NCBI RefSeq assembly: GCF_014352935.1
Contig: NZ_CP060694.1
Coordinates: 1,860,001 to 1,924,000 of the forward strand
Direction: 5' to 3'
DNA length: 64,000 bases
Source of the DNA: Aliarcobacter cryaerophilus
GTDB taxonomy: Bacteria; Campylobacterota; Campylobacteria; Campylobacterales; Arcobacteraceae
A program made the translations under genes and the position numbers. Positions 28,712 to 36,947 of this stretch are shown piece by piece (within the stretch, counting starts at the first letter, position 1; every line of letters begins with the position of its first letter). The notes below the pieces were generated by a model. It was not told where the DNA came from. It did no database searches and saw nothing but the letters and a program-made list of their open reading frames with translations.

Positions 28712-29302
28712 ATGAAAGCAACAAAAATCTTATTATCAATACTATTATTAACTCCTTTTCTTTATGCAAAAGAGTTTGTCGTAAATAGTAAAAACTCAAA
28801 AGCAAATTTTCAACTAACATACCAAAAAACAAATATAGTTGATGGAAGCTTTCAAGATATTAGTGGATTGATAATTTTTGATGAAAAAGAAAATATAATA
28901 AAATCAATAAAAGGTTCTGTGGATACAGACTCAGTATCAACACAAAATGGTGAATTAACATCTTTAATAATAAGTGAAAAAATCTTAAATAGCAAAAAAT
29001 ACCCAGAGATTGAGTTTAAAGCAGAAAAAATAAGTGATGATAAAGTTTTTGGTGATATAACAATAAATGGTGTAAAAAGAAGTGTCGAATTTGATATTGA
29101 AAATAGTGGCATCTTTCTTGATAAGCTTTATGTGACAATGAGTACAACTTTAAAAAGAAGTTCTTTTGATCTGTTTTGGGATGTTTTAGAAAATTTTGGA
29201 AGTAGTGCTGTATCAAATGATATTAAAGTTAGTATAAATATTGAAGCAACTTTACAAAATGATTTAATTTTTCAACATATAAAAGAGAAAACAAAAAAAT
29301 AG
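28712..29302 (+). CDS. YceI-family periplasmic protein (first copy)
   Basis: A Sec signal peptide (MKATKILLSILLLTPFLYA) precedes a YceI lipocalin-like beta barrel: FVVNSKNSKANFQLTYQKT, KYPEIEFKAEKISDDKVFGD and ITINGVKRSVEFDIE. YceI proteins bind isoprenoid or amphiphilic molecules such as polyprenyl quinone precursors in the periplasm. The second copy at 29814 is closer to the family consensus; this one carries an extra 15-residue tail (LIFQHIKEKTKK). It lies just upstream of a MarR repressor whose promoter separates it from the following genes. Confidence 0.88.
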   Translation: MKATKILLSILLLTPFLYAKEFVVNSKNSKANFQLTYQKTNIVDGSFQDISGLIIFDEKENIIKSIKGSVDTDSVSTQNGELTSLIISEKILNSKKYPEIEFKAEKISDDKVFGDITINGVKRSVEFDIENSGIFLDKLYVTMSTTLKRSSFDLFWDVLENFGSSAVSNDIKVSINIEATLQNDLIFQHIKEKTKK

Positions 29303-29304
29303 TA

Positions 29305-29334
29305 TTGACTTTTAATACTAATTAGTAATATACT
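29305..29334 (+). promoter_or_regulatory. Promoter with palindromic operator for the MarR operon
   Basis: TTGACT (29305-29310) and TATACT (29329-29334) are 18 nt apart. The spacer holds the perfect palindrome TACTAATTAGTA at 29316-29327. The operator position, 25 nt before the MarR gene, suggests autorepression by that MarR protein. Confidence 0.6.
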
Positions 29335-29352
29335 TTCACCTAAGGAGTCTTT

Positions 29353-29811
29353 ATGAAAGAAAAAAGTTTAAAATCTTATGGTGAAAAAACTGATAAATCA
29401 ATGAAAACAGTTATGAGGCTCTTAAGAGTTGCTCACATTTTAAATAACAAGACTGAACTTTTTTTATCAAAACATACTCTTACATTTAATCAATTTAAAG
29501 TTTTAGAAGTTCTATACCACAAAGGCGATTTAAATATAAGTTCAATTACAAAACTTATCATGGGAACTCCTGGAAATACAACTGTTGTTGTTAAAAATTT
29601 AAATAGAGATGGACTAATTGAGTCAAAAAAAGACCCAAACGACAATAGATCTTCAATTTTATCAATAACTTCAAAAGGAAGTTTGATAATGCAAGAGATT
29701 TTTCCAAATCATGCAAAAAATCTAAGTGAGTTTTTAGATATTTTAGATGATTATGAATTAAAAACTTTATATGATTTATTAAATAAAATTTACAAAGAAA
29801 AAAAGGATTAA
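29353..29811 (+). CDS. MarR-family transcriptional regulator
   Basis: The 152-residue winged-helix protein has the MarR core: NQFKVLEVLYHKGDLNISSITKLIM, then TPGNTTVVVKNLNRDGLI and the wing DPNDNRSSILSITSKG. MarR proteins usually repress stress or catabolic genes and release DNA on binding phenolics or on oxidation; no Cys is present here, so a ligand is more likely than thiol sensing. It is followed 2 nt later by a YceI gene and then by a dioxygenase and a pirin, which may be its regulon. AAGGAG precedes the ATG. Confidence 0.9.
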   Translation: MKEKSLKSYGEKTDKSMKTVMRLLRVAHILNNKTELFLSKHTLTFNQFKVLEVLYHKGDLNISSITKLIMGTPGNTTVVVKNLNRDGLIESKKDPNDNRSSILSITSKGSLIMQEIFPNHAKNLSEFLDILDDYELKTLYDLLNKIYKEKKD

Positions 29812-29813
29812 AA

Positions 29814-30365
29814 ATGAAAAAGATTACTTTAGGATTATTAAGTATATTTACAGCAAGCTCGTTATTTGCTGGAACTTATAGTGTAGATACATCACATTCA
29901 ACTGCTGGTTTTTCAGTAAAACATATGATGGTTTCAAATGTTGTTGGAAAAATAAAAGATATATCTGGGACTTATGAATATGATGAAAAAGCAAATACTT
30001 TATTAAGTGTTCAAGGTGAATTAAATGTTGCTTCTATTGATACAGCTGATGAAAAAAGAGATGCTCATCTAAAAGCTGATGATATTTTAGATGTTGCAAA
30101 ATTCCCAAAAATAAGTTTTAAATCTACAAAAGTAGAAAAAGATGCAGTTTATGGCGATTTAACTATAAAAGGTATTACAAAAAATATTAAATTAAATCTT
30201 GAAAATGGTGGTTCACTAGGTAAAAAATCAGGTTTTTCACTAACTGGGAAAATAAATAGAAGTGAATTTGGTGTAACTTGGAATAAAATTTTAGAAACAG
30301 GTGGAGTTGCTGTTAGTGATGAAGTAAAATTAAATATTGATATTGAAGGAAATTTGACTAATTAA
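29814..30365 (+). CDS. YceI-family periplasmic protein (second copy)
   Basis: The 183-residue protein has a signal peptide ending SSLFA and a full YceI barrel: GTYSVDTSHSTAGFSVKHMM, DEKRDAHLKADDILDVAKFP, VYGDLTIKGITKNI and GFSLTGKINRSEFGVTWNK. It is 2 nt after the MarR gene, thus in the same operon. A hairpin (ATTTGACTA/TAGTCAAAT, 30352-30377) spans its stop codon and leads directly into the next gene. Confidence 0.92.
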   Translation: MKKITLGLLSIFTASSLFAGTYSVDTSHSTAGFSVKHMMVSNVVGKIKDISGTYEYDEKANTLLSVQGELNVASIDTADEKRDAHLKADDILDVAKFPKISFKSTKVEKDAVYGDLTIKGITKNIKLNLENGGSLGKKSGFSLTGKINRSEFGVTWNKILETGGVAVSDEVKLNIDIEGNLTN

Positions 30366-30383
30366 TTTTAGTCAAATAATATT

Positions 30384-31154
30384 ATGAATCCATCTTTATT
30401 TATCTCTCATGGAGCACCTAATATTATTTTTAGTGATTTAAAATCAAAAAAAAGTATTCAAAATATTAAAAAGATTTTGAATACTCCAAAATATATTATT
30501 ATAGTATCAGCACACTATGTAACAAAAAATTTAAAAGTTATAAATCCTATTGCAAATAGTTTAATGTATGATTTTTATGGTTTTGAAAAAGAGTTGTATG
30601 AGTTTAAATACAATATAAAAAGTGATATAAATTTAACAAATAATCTAATAGAAAAATTAAAAAATCAAGGTATTGATATAAGTATAGATGAAAACCGAAC
30701 TAGTTATGACCACGGAGTTTGGAGTGTTTTATCTTTAATATATGAAAAACTTGAAATTCCAGTAATTCAACTTAGTATTCCAATATCTTATAAAATTCCT
30801 GAACTTTTAAACTTAGGTGAAAAATTAAAAATATTTAAAGATGAAGCTTTACTTATTTTTAGTGGTGGAGTTACTCACAATTTAAATGAGATGGGATATG
30901 GAAATACTAAAACTTATGCAAAAGAGTTTAATGATACTATTAAAAATATTATAGAAAATGCAAATGTTGAAGAGCTAAAAAACATAAGTAAAGATAAGAA
31001 TTTTTATAAAAATCATCCAACAACAGAACATTTTATCCCTTTACTTTTAGCTTTTGGAAGTGCTTTTAATAAAAAAGGTGAGTCATTTAATAGTGAGATA
31101 TTATATTCAAATATCTCAATGAGAAGTTTTATTTTTGATGAAAAAGAGGTGTAA
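30384..31154 (+). CDS. DODA-type extradiol dioxygenase (LigB/YgiD family)
   Basis: The 256-residue protein matches YgiD/DODA-type class III extradiol ring-cleavage dioxygenases: LFISHGAPNIIF with the first iron His, VSAHYVT with the second, TSYDHGVWSVLSLIY and FSGGVTHNLNEMGYG with later active-site residues. The family opens catechol-type rings (for example DOPA). No clear ribosome site precedes the ATG; a hairpin ends 6 nt upstream, so translation may depend on the YceI gene before it. It lies 1 nt before the pirin gene. Confidence 0.87.
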   Translation: MNPSLFISHGAPNIIFSDLKSKKSIQNIKKILNTPKYIIIVSAHYVTKNLKVINPIANSLMYDFYGFEKELYEFKYNIKSDINLTNNLIEKLKNQGIDISIDENRTSYDHGVWSVLSLIYEKLEIPVIQLSIPISYKIPELLNLGEKLKIFKDEALLIFSGGVTHNLNEMGYGNTKTYAKEFNDTIKNIIENANVEELKNISKDKNFYKNHPTTEHFIPLLLAFGSAFNKKGESFNSEILYSNISMRSFIFDEKEV

Positions 31155-31155
31155 A

Positions 31156-31848
31156 ATGTTAAAAAAATTACCAAAAGAGAATATGGGAAAATCAAATTTA
31201 GGTTGGTTACAAAGTCGTTTCCACTTTAGTTTTGCAGAGTATAGAAATCCAAAAAATATTAACTTTGGAGTTTTAAGAGTTTTAAATGATGATTTAGTTG
31301 AAGCAAAAACTGGCTTTGAGATGCATCCTCATGAAAATATGGAGATTATTTCATATATAGTTGATGGTGAAATTACTCATAAAGACTCTATGGGAAATAG
31401 TGAAACTTTAAAAAGAGGTGAAGTTCAATACTTAAGTGCTGGTGATGGTATATTTCATAGTGAAAAAAATGAGAGTGATAAGATTTTAAGACTTCTACAA
31501 ATTTGGGTTTTCCCACCACAAAAAGGACTTCCACGACTTTATGGTTCAAAAAGATATACAAAAGAGCAAAGAGATAATAAACTTTTAAATATTGTATCTG
31601 GACAAGATGGTAATAGTGATATAAAAATATATCAAGATGTAAATATTTATGTTAGTGAATTTGATAAACCACTTGAATATGAGATTAAAGAGAATAGACA
31701 AATCTATTTTGTACAAATTGAAGGAAGTTCAACTGTAAATGGAGTCGCATTGGATTTTGGCGATGCTATGGAGATTACAAATGAAGATAAAATAGTAATA
31801 AATCCTATTTCAAAAAGCCATATTTTATTTATAGAAATGAAAAAATAA
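31156..31848 (+). CDS. Pirin-family cupin protein
   Basis: The 230-residue product has the pirin N-terminal cupin: RFHFSFAEYRNPKNINFG, metal-ligand motif MHPHENMEIISYIVDGE, and HKDSMGN. Downstream are AGDGIFHSEKN and QIWVFPPQKGLPRLYG. Bacterial pirins of this kind often oxidise flavonoids such as quercetin and may act on redox-cycling phenols. The start is ATG 31156, with AAAGAGGTG immediately upstream inside the end of the dioxygenase gene; an in-frame ATG at 31135 lacks such a site. It forms one unit with MarR, YceI and the dioxygenase. Confidence 0.9.
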   Translation: MLKKLPKENMGKSNLGWLQSRFHFSFAEYRNPKNINFGVLRVLNDDLVEAKTGFEMHPHENMEIISYIVDGEITHKDSMGNSETLKRGEVQYLSAGDGIFHSEKNESDKILRLLQIWVFPPQKGLPRLYGSKRYTKEQRDNKLLNIVSGQDGNSDIKIYQDVNIYVSEFDKPLEYEIKENRQIYFVQIEGSSTVNGVALDFGDAMEITNEDKIVINPISKSHILFIEMKK

Positions 31849-31904
31849 TATATTTTTTACTATACTTCAATAAAATTTTGCATTTTATATAGAAAGAAGT
31901 AAAA

Positions 31905-32096
31905 ATGGATCCGAAAAAAAGGTTTGATGTAAAAGTAGGTTTAAAAGTAAATATTGTATTAAAAGCAGATCAAAGAACAGGTAAACTAACTCAAGGAGTT
32001 GTAAAAGATATTTTAACAAATTCACCAACTCATCCACATGGAATAAAAGTAAGATTACAAAATGGAGATGTTGGTCGTGTTCAGCAAATACTTTAA
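31905..32096 (+). CDS. YwbE-family protein (DUF2196)
   Basis: The 63-residue protein is the YwbE family: KVGLKVNIVLKADQRTGKLT, GVVKDILTNSPTHPHGIKVR, GDVGRVQQI. The family has an unknown role. It lies 16 nt upstream of the GAPDH-like gene and shares its strand. AGAAAGAAGTAAAA precedes the ATG. Confidence 0.9.
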   Translation: MDPKKRFDVKVGLKVNIVLKADQRTGKLTQGVVKDILTNSPTHPHGIKVRLQNGDVGRVQQIL

Positions 32097-32111
32097 AAAA
32101 AAGATTAAATT

Positions 32112-33149
32112 ATGAGTATAAAAATTGTTTTAAATGGAGCTGGTAGAATTGGTAAATCGATTTTAAAACAGCTTTTAAATGACGAGAATTTTGAAATTGT
32201 AGCAATCAATGAGATAAATCCATCAATTGAAAATATAGTTTACTCTATAAACTATGATTCAACTTATGGAAAATTAAATGATAAATTTAAAGTTATAGAG
32301 AACAGTTTTATACAAAATCAAAAATCAAAAATCAAAATTACAAACTACAAAGATATATCAGAGTTAAATTTAGATGGAGTTGATATTTTAATTGATGCAA
32401 GTGGTCAAAAAACTGATTTAAATAAATTAAGAAATTTAAAAGTAGATAAAATAATTTTAACTCATCCTCAAAAAGATGCTGATATTAATATAGTTTTGGG
32501 TGTAAATGAAGAAAAAATCGATTTAAAAAATCATAAAATAATATCTACAAGTTCTTGTAATGCAACAGCGCTTCTTCCTGCTTTAAAAATAATAGATGAT
32601 ACAAAAGAGATTATTTGTGGAGATATTGTAACTATTCATCCGCTTTTAAATCATCAAAGAGTTTTAGATGGAAGCTTCGTTCAAAGTGCTACTAGAGATG
32701 TTGATTTAAATTTTGAGTTTGGAAGAAGTTCAACTCAAAATATAATTCCAAGTCAAACAACTACTATAAAAGCTTGCTCTTATGTTCTAGAAAAATTTAA
32801 TTCAAATTTAATAAGCTCAAACTCTCTTAGAGTTCCAACAGATACTGTTGGAGTTATAAATGTAACACTTTTTACAAAAGAGATTTCAAGCAAAGATGAG
32901 ATAAAAAATCTTTTTTTAGAGTTTGAAAGAAATCAAAAATTTCCAATTGTTTTAAACAATTTTGAAGCACTTGTTTCAAGTGATTTTAAAAAAGAGAAGT
33001 TTACAACTATAATTGATCATAGATTTTTGGAAGTTAAACAAAATATGATAAAACTACTTTTATGGTATGACAATGAGTGGGGATATGCCTCTAAAGTTGT
33101 TGAGATTTTAGATTTTTATAGGAAAAAATATTCTCAAGAGAAATCTTGA
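32112..33149 (+). CDS. Glyceraldehyde-3-phosphate dehydrogenase-like oxidoreductase
   Basis: The 345-residue chain has the GAPDH fold: NAD loop IVLNGAGRIGKSILKQL, YSINYDSTYGKLNDKF, THPQKDADINIVLGVN and WYDNEWGYASKVVEILDF. The nucleophile is kept at Cys149, but the canonical SCTTNCLAP reads SCNATALLP, replacing Thr150 with Asn and losing the second Cys. The His loop TIHPLLNHQRVLDGSF is present. The phosphate site is therefore remodelled. It could be a divergent GAPDH, an erythrose-4-phosphate dehydrogenase or an enzyme of another substrate. A terminator hairpin for the opposite strand lies in its last codons. Confidence 0.75.
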   Translation: MSIKIVLNGAGRIGKSILKQLLNDENFEIVAINEINPSIENIVYSINYDSTYGKLNDKFKVIENSFIQNQKSKIKITNYKDISELNLDGVDILIDASGQKTDLNKLRNLKVDKIILTHPQKDADINIVLGVNEEKIDLKNHKIISTSSCNATALLPALKIIDDTKEIICGDIVTIHPLLNHQRVLDGSFVQSATRDVDLNFEFGRSSTQNIIPSQTTTIKACSYVLEKFNSNLISSNSLRVPTDTVGVINVTLFTKEISSKDEIKNLFLEFERNQKFPIVLNNFEALVSSDFKKEKFTTIIDHRFLEVKQNMIKLLLWYDNEWGYASKVVEILDFYRKKYSQEKS

Positions 33150-33154
33150 GAATA
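33123..33154 (-). terminator. Terminator of the flavoprotein-DUF1641 operon
   Basis: On the minus strand TATTCTCAAGA-TTTC-TCTTGAGAATA is followed by TTTTTT. It lies in the 3' end of the convergent GAPDH-like gene, directly after the DUF1641 stop. Confidence 0.7.
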
Positions 33155-33160
33155 AAAAAT

Positions 33161-33514
33161 TTAAAGTTGTTTTCCGATTCCTTTTGTAAGATTAAGCATA
33201 AAACTTAATCCTTTTAAAGTCTCTTCATCTCTCATAAGTTTTAATAAACCCAAAAGTGATTGCTTGTTGTTTTTAGCATTTTCTCTTTTTGCATATCTAA
33301 CTGCATTATCCATGATAAATCCAGCTGTTGCTAGATTATCAACTGTACCAATCATTTTTTCAACCATTGGTTGAGTTGTCATTTCAATATTATCAGATAC
33401 AACAGCCAAAAGGTCAATAAGATTATCAATTCTTCCTGTTTGAACCAACATAGTCATTTTGTCTTCTAACTCTTGCATCTCTTTAGTTTTTAGAACTTCT
33501 ACTTTATTACTCAT
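33161..33514 (-). CDS. DUF1641 protein
   Basis: The 117-residue helical protein matches the DUF1641 family: LVQTGRIDNLIDLLAVVSDNI, ATAGFIMDNAVRYAKREN and LLKLMRDEETLKGLSFML. DUF1641 genes are commonly found beside sulfide:quinone oxidoreductase-like flavoproteins, as here (9 nt downstream of one). It is not an enzyme by any visible motif and probably acts as a partner or regulator of that flavoprotein; that role is inference. Confidence 0.85.
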   Translation of the reverse strand: MSNKVEVLKTKEMQELEDKMTMLVQTGRIDNLIDLLAVVSDNIEMTTQPMVEKMIGTVDNLATAGFIMDNAVRYAKRENAKNNKQSLLGLLKLMRDEETLKGLSFMLNLTKGIGKQL

Positions 33515-33523
33515 AATTTTCTC

Positions 33524-34714
33524 CTATATCATTCCACGAGCAGCAGCCCAATAGATACCTTTGTTAAACCCTTTTCTTACAAAACTTCCTAGTTTACTAC
33601 AAGGAGTAGGTTTTACATCTTCATTATAATCATACCAAAGTGGCATTCCACAAGATAATCCCATTTGAGCAATAGCAATAACTAAACCATCATAGCTCTC
33701 TGTCGTGTAACCATGTCTTAATTCTGAAGCAATATTATCAGCTACTACATCTGTTTGGTTGTGAATTGTTCCACCAGCTTTTGAAACAGGTAAATCAACA
33801 GTATCTCCTAAAGTATATATATTATTTTGACCAATTACCTTTAGTGTTTTTCTATCAGTAGGTAGCCATCCTTCATTATCTAAAGCTTGAGATAGCCCAG
33901 AATTTCTTATAAATTCAACAGCAACAAATGGTGGAGTTGACATTAATATATCAAACTCAATCTCTTCACCCTCTTTTGAATATGCTATTTTTTTATCTGC
34001 ATCTACTTTATTTAGGGTAAATCCTGTTTTATGTTTAATTCCAGCACCATCAAAAATTGAAGGTAAGACCTTAGAAGTTGGTTCTTGTAAAAATAGTCCA
34101 TTTGTTACAGCTTGTGCTTCTGTTGGATATGTATAAACTATCTCTACATTATCTCTTATTCCTCTTTCTACTAAGAAATCGTGCAACATAATTGTTGTTT
34201 CAACTGGAGCAATACCACATTGGTGTGGAATGTTTGGAGTTTTTGGGAAGTTTACAGTAATTAAAACTCTTCCTTTTTCTAATTTATGAAATTTCTTAGC
34301 AAGTTTCATAGCACCTTCATATGTATAGAAAATGTCTCCACCTTCTGCTAAGCCTGGAATTCTTTCAGGTGCAGCTTCACAACCTGTTGCTAAAACTAAA
34401 AAATCATAATCAAATTTTTTACCACTTTTGACTTTTATAAAATTGTTTTTTGTATCAATTTCAACTGCTTCTTCAACTTCAAATTTTATTTCACTCATAA
34501 GAAGAGATCTTTGCTCTCTTACAAACTCATATCCTTCTGATTTTCCAAAAGCAACATACATGGCTCCTGGTCGATAATAGTGATTTTTTGAATTAGATAT
34601 AAGAGTAATTTCTACCTCATTTTTATCTATTTCAGGCATTAACTTCTTCGCAAGGTTATTTGCAGTCATTGTTCCTGCCGTCCCCCCACCAACTATAAGA
34701 ATTTTTTTCTTCAT
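33524..34714 (-). CDS. Sulfide:quinone oxidoreductase-like flavoprotein
   Basis: The 396-residue FAD disulfide-reductase-fold protein has the first FAD loop KKILIVGGGTAGTMTANNLA, the second segment FLVLATGCEAAPERIPGL, the redox-region IPHQCGIAPVE and IYTLGDTVDLPVSKAGGTIHNQ. It also has a late Cys pair region GLSCGMPLWYD and TPCSKLGSF. This resembles SQR, which oxidises sulfide and feeds quinones at the membrane, though NAD(P)H-type activity is not excluded. The start is ATG 34714, after TAGGAGGAATAAG; an in-frame start 17 codons upstream has no such site. It is cotranscribed with DUF1641 and sits next to a two-component system. Confidence 0.82.
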   Translation of the reverse strand: MKKKILIVGGGTAGTMTANNLAKKLMPEIDKNEVEITLISNSKNHYYRPGAMYVAFGKSEGYEFVREQRSLLMSEIKFEVEEAVEIDTKNNFIKVKSGKKFDYDFLVLATGCEAAPERIPGLAEGGDIFYTYEGAMKLAKKFHKLEKGRVLITVNFPKTPNIPHQCGIAPVETTIMLHDFLVERGIRDNVEIVYTYPTEAQAVTNGLFLQEPTSKVLPSIFDGAGIKHKTGFTLNKVDADKKIAYSKEGEEIEFDILMSTPPFVAVEFIRNSGLSQALDNEGWLPTDRKTLKVIGQNNIYTLGDTVDLPVSKAGGTIHNQTDVVADNIASELRHGYTTESYDGLVIAIAQMGLSCGMPLWYDYNEDVKPTPCSKLGSFVRKGFNKGIYWAAARGMI

Positions 34715-34801
34715 CTTATTCCTCCTATATATTAGATAGAAGAAAACAATAACAAATGTAAGCAAAATTTGTATAAATTATTCATAAGTTTTGTATAAGT
34801 T

Positions 34802-35485
34802 TTAAAGATTATTTATCTTATATCCTATTCCTTTTATATTGTTTATAATATTAGGATAAGTCTTTTTTCTTAAGTTTGCAACAACCATTCTAATAGCATC
34901 AGCGCTTACTGATTCTTGCCAAACACTATTTTCAAGTTGCTCAATGCTTACTACACTATTTTTATTATTTATAAGATACTCTAAAAGAAGCATCTCTTTT
35001 TTTGTAAGACTTATTTCTAAATTATTTTTGCTTATACTTTTTTGTTTATAATCATATAAAAACTCTTCTCCTAGAGATATTTTTTTATCTTTTAAGTTTT
35101 GTTTTGTTAGTTTAGAGGATACGGCAACTAATAACTCATCAATATCTATTGGTTTTTTGAAATAAAAATGGACATCTGTTTCAATTACTCTATTCATATA
35201 TTCAGGACTATTAAATGCTGTCATAACTGCTCTTATTGTACTATTTTTTATTAGTGCAATTTTTTGTAGAAGATGCAAACCATCAACATATGGCATCTCA
35301 ATATCAGAAATAACTACATCAAAAGATTTATTATTAAAAATTTCAAGAGCTTGCATTGCATCTTCTGCTGTATAAACTTCTTTAAAATATATTGCTAGAA
35401 TTCTACTTAACCATTTTAATGTACTTATATCATCTTCAACAATTAAAATAGATAGATTTTGTAGCTTTTTATGAATATTTTCCAT
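34802..35485 (-). CDS. OmpR-type response regulator
   Basis: The 227-residue protein has a receiver (LSILIVEDDISTLKWL; phosphoacceptor in VVISDIEMPYVDG) and a C-terminal winged-helix DNA-binding domain (LTKKEMLLLEYLINN, SADAIRMVVANLRKK, NIKGIGYKI). It pairs with the histidine kinase at 35487, whose stop is 1 nt from its ATG. It lies 87 nt upstream of the SQR-like gene, a likely target, but no binding site can be confirmed. Confidence 0.93.
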   Translation of the reverse strand: MENIHKKLQNLSILIVEDDISTLKWLSRILAIYFKEVYTAEDAMQALEIFNNKSFDVVISDIEMPYVDGLHLLQKIALIKNSTIRAVMTAFNSPEYMNRVIETDVHFYFKKPIDIDELLVAVSSKLTKQNLKDKKISLGEEFLYDYKQKSISKNNLEISLTKKEMLLLEYLINNKNSVVSIEQLENSVWQESVSADAIRMVVANLRKKTYPNIINNIKGIGYKINNL

Positions 35486-35486
35486 A

Positions 35487-36908
35487 TTATTCCTTTGCTA
35501 ACATAATAGTAAATTTTGCACCATCTTTAATATTTCTTACTTTTAATATACCATTCATATGATTTTCTATTATCACTTTTGACATATAAAGCCCTATTCC
35601 GCTACCTTTCTCTTTTGTAGAGAAATATGGGTCAAATATTTTTGGCATATCCTCTTTTTTTACACCTTCTGCATTGTCAATCACATCTATTTGTATATTG
35701 TTATTAATATCTTTTATCTCAATTTTTATCTTTCCATCAACTATGTTTTTTGAAACAATTTGCATCATAGCATTGTGAATTAGATTTAAAATTACTTGCC
35801 TAAACTCATTTGAAAAACCAAAAATTTCAAAGTTCTTTATATCTTTTTTCTCTATCTCTATTTTTATATTGTGATTATTTAGTTGAACTAATATTAATCT
35901 TATAGCATCTTCTATACTAATTAATATATCAAATTGTTCTTTGTCTTTATTAATTCTAAAAAATGTACTAAAATCATCTATTGTTTGTGACATATAGTTT
36001 ATTTTGTTCATAATATCTGATTCTATCTCTTGTAAAAGAGTATTATCTATATTTTTTTGTGAAGATATATGTCTTAAACTTTGAACAATAATTCCCAAAC
36101 TATTTAGTGGTTGTCTCCATTGATGTGCAATAGAATCTATCATTTCACCCATTGCTGCTAATCTTGATTGATGACACATTATCTCATATTGTTTTGTTCT
36201 TTTTGAAACTTCAAGCTCTATTTGCTTCTCTAATTTATCTTGATATTCAATTTCATCTGTAATATCAGAAGTTATCATAACTATCTCATCACGACTTTCT
36301 AAATAAGATAAGGACATACTTGCATTTATTCTTTGTCCTGATTTTGTAATACAAATTTTCTTGAATTTTTCAATACTTCCATATTGTATAGCTTTTTCAA
36401 CAGCTGTTTGAGAAGGAGCTGAGTATTCAGGAGAAGATAGTGAAATACAAGATTCTTTATAGAGCTCTTCCATACTATATTCCATCATATTTTGGAAGAA
36501 TTTATTTGCATATAAAAACATTCCATTTCTATCTAAAATAGATATCCCATTTGCAGCTAGGTCAAAAACAGCTTGGAGTTCTTCTTTTTTTGATCTTAGC
36601 TCTTTTAAAGATTTTTCTAACCTTGATTGAACTTTACAATAAAGTGTTATATCGTAAAAATAGTAAGTATTTTTTTCAAAATATATCTCATATTTTCTTT
36701 TTTTCCATTTTATATAAAATGTTTTTTTATTTTCTTGTTTAGCTTTTGTAAGTTTTTTGTAGTTTTTCTTATTAAAAATATCTTTTAATTTTTGTCCAGA
36801 TTCAATATTTTGGGTTTTCTTATTTCCAAAAGTTTCTAAAACTAAATCTTTTTTAACTTTTAAAATAAAAAATTTTGTTCTATTTTTTAAAATATTTTCT
36901 TGTTTCAT
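35487..36908 (-). CDS. PAS-domain sensor histidine kinase
   Basis: The 473-residue protein has an N-terminal variable segment, a coiled coil (RLEKSLKELRSKKEELQAVF near 150) and a PAS domain (AANGISILDRNGMFLYANKFF, near 165-270). The kinase core follows: His box MIDSIAHQWRQPLNSLGI, N-box NEFRQVILNLIHNAMMQ, and G2 box GSGIGLYMSKVIIENHMNG. No transmembrane segment is apparent, so it probably senses a cytoplasmic cue. The HQWRQPLN type is common in Arcobacter. It forms a pair with the response regulator downstream. Confidence 0.93.
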   Translation of the reverse strand: MKQENILKNRTKFFILKVKKDLVLETFGNKKTQNIESGQKLKDIFNKKNYKKLTKAKQENKKTFYIKWKKRKYEIYFEKNTYYFYDITLYCKVQSRLEKSLKELRSKKEELQAVFDLAANGISILDRNGMFLYANKFFQNMMEYSMEELYKESCISLSSPEYSAPSQTAVEKAIQYGSIEKFKKICITKSGQRINASMSLSYLESRDEIVMITSDITDEIEYQDKLEKQIELEVSKRTKQYEIMCHQSRLAAMGEMIDSIAHQWRQPLNSLGIIVQSLRHISSQKNIDNTLLQEIESDIMNKINYMSQTIDDFSTFFRINKDKEQFDILISIEDAIRLILVQLNNHNIKIEIEKKDIKNFEIFGFSNEFRQVILNLIHNAMMQIVSKNIVDGKIKIEIKDINNNIQIDVIDNAEGVKKEDMPKIFDPYFSTKEKGSGIGLYMSKVIIENHMNGILKVRNIKDGAKFTIMLAKE

Positions 36909-36920
36909 AAAGCTATAAGT

Positions 36921-36947
36921 GATAGATAGAGTTTAATTCTATCTATC
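36921..36947. terminator. Hairpin between purM and the kinase gene
   Basis: GATAGATAGA-GTTTAAT-TCTATCTATC, a perfect 10-bp stem, overlaps the end of purM and precedes the kinase. There is no T tract on either side, so termination is uncertain; it may instead attenuate read-through from purM. Confidence 0.35.
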
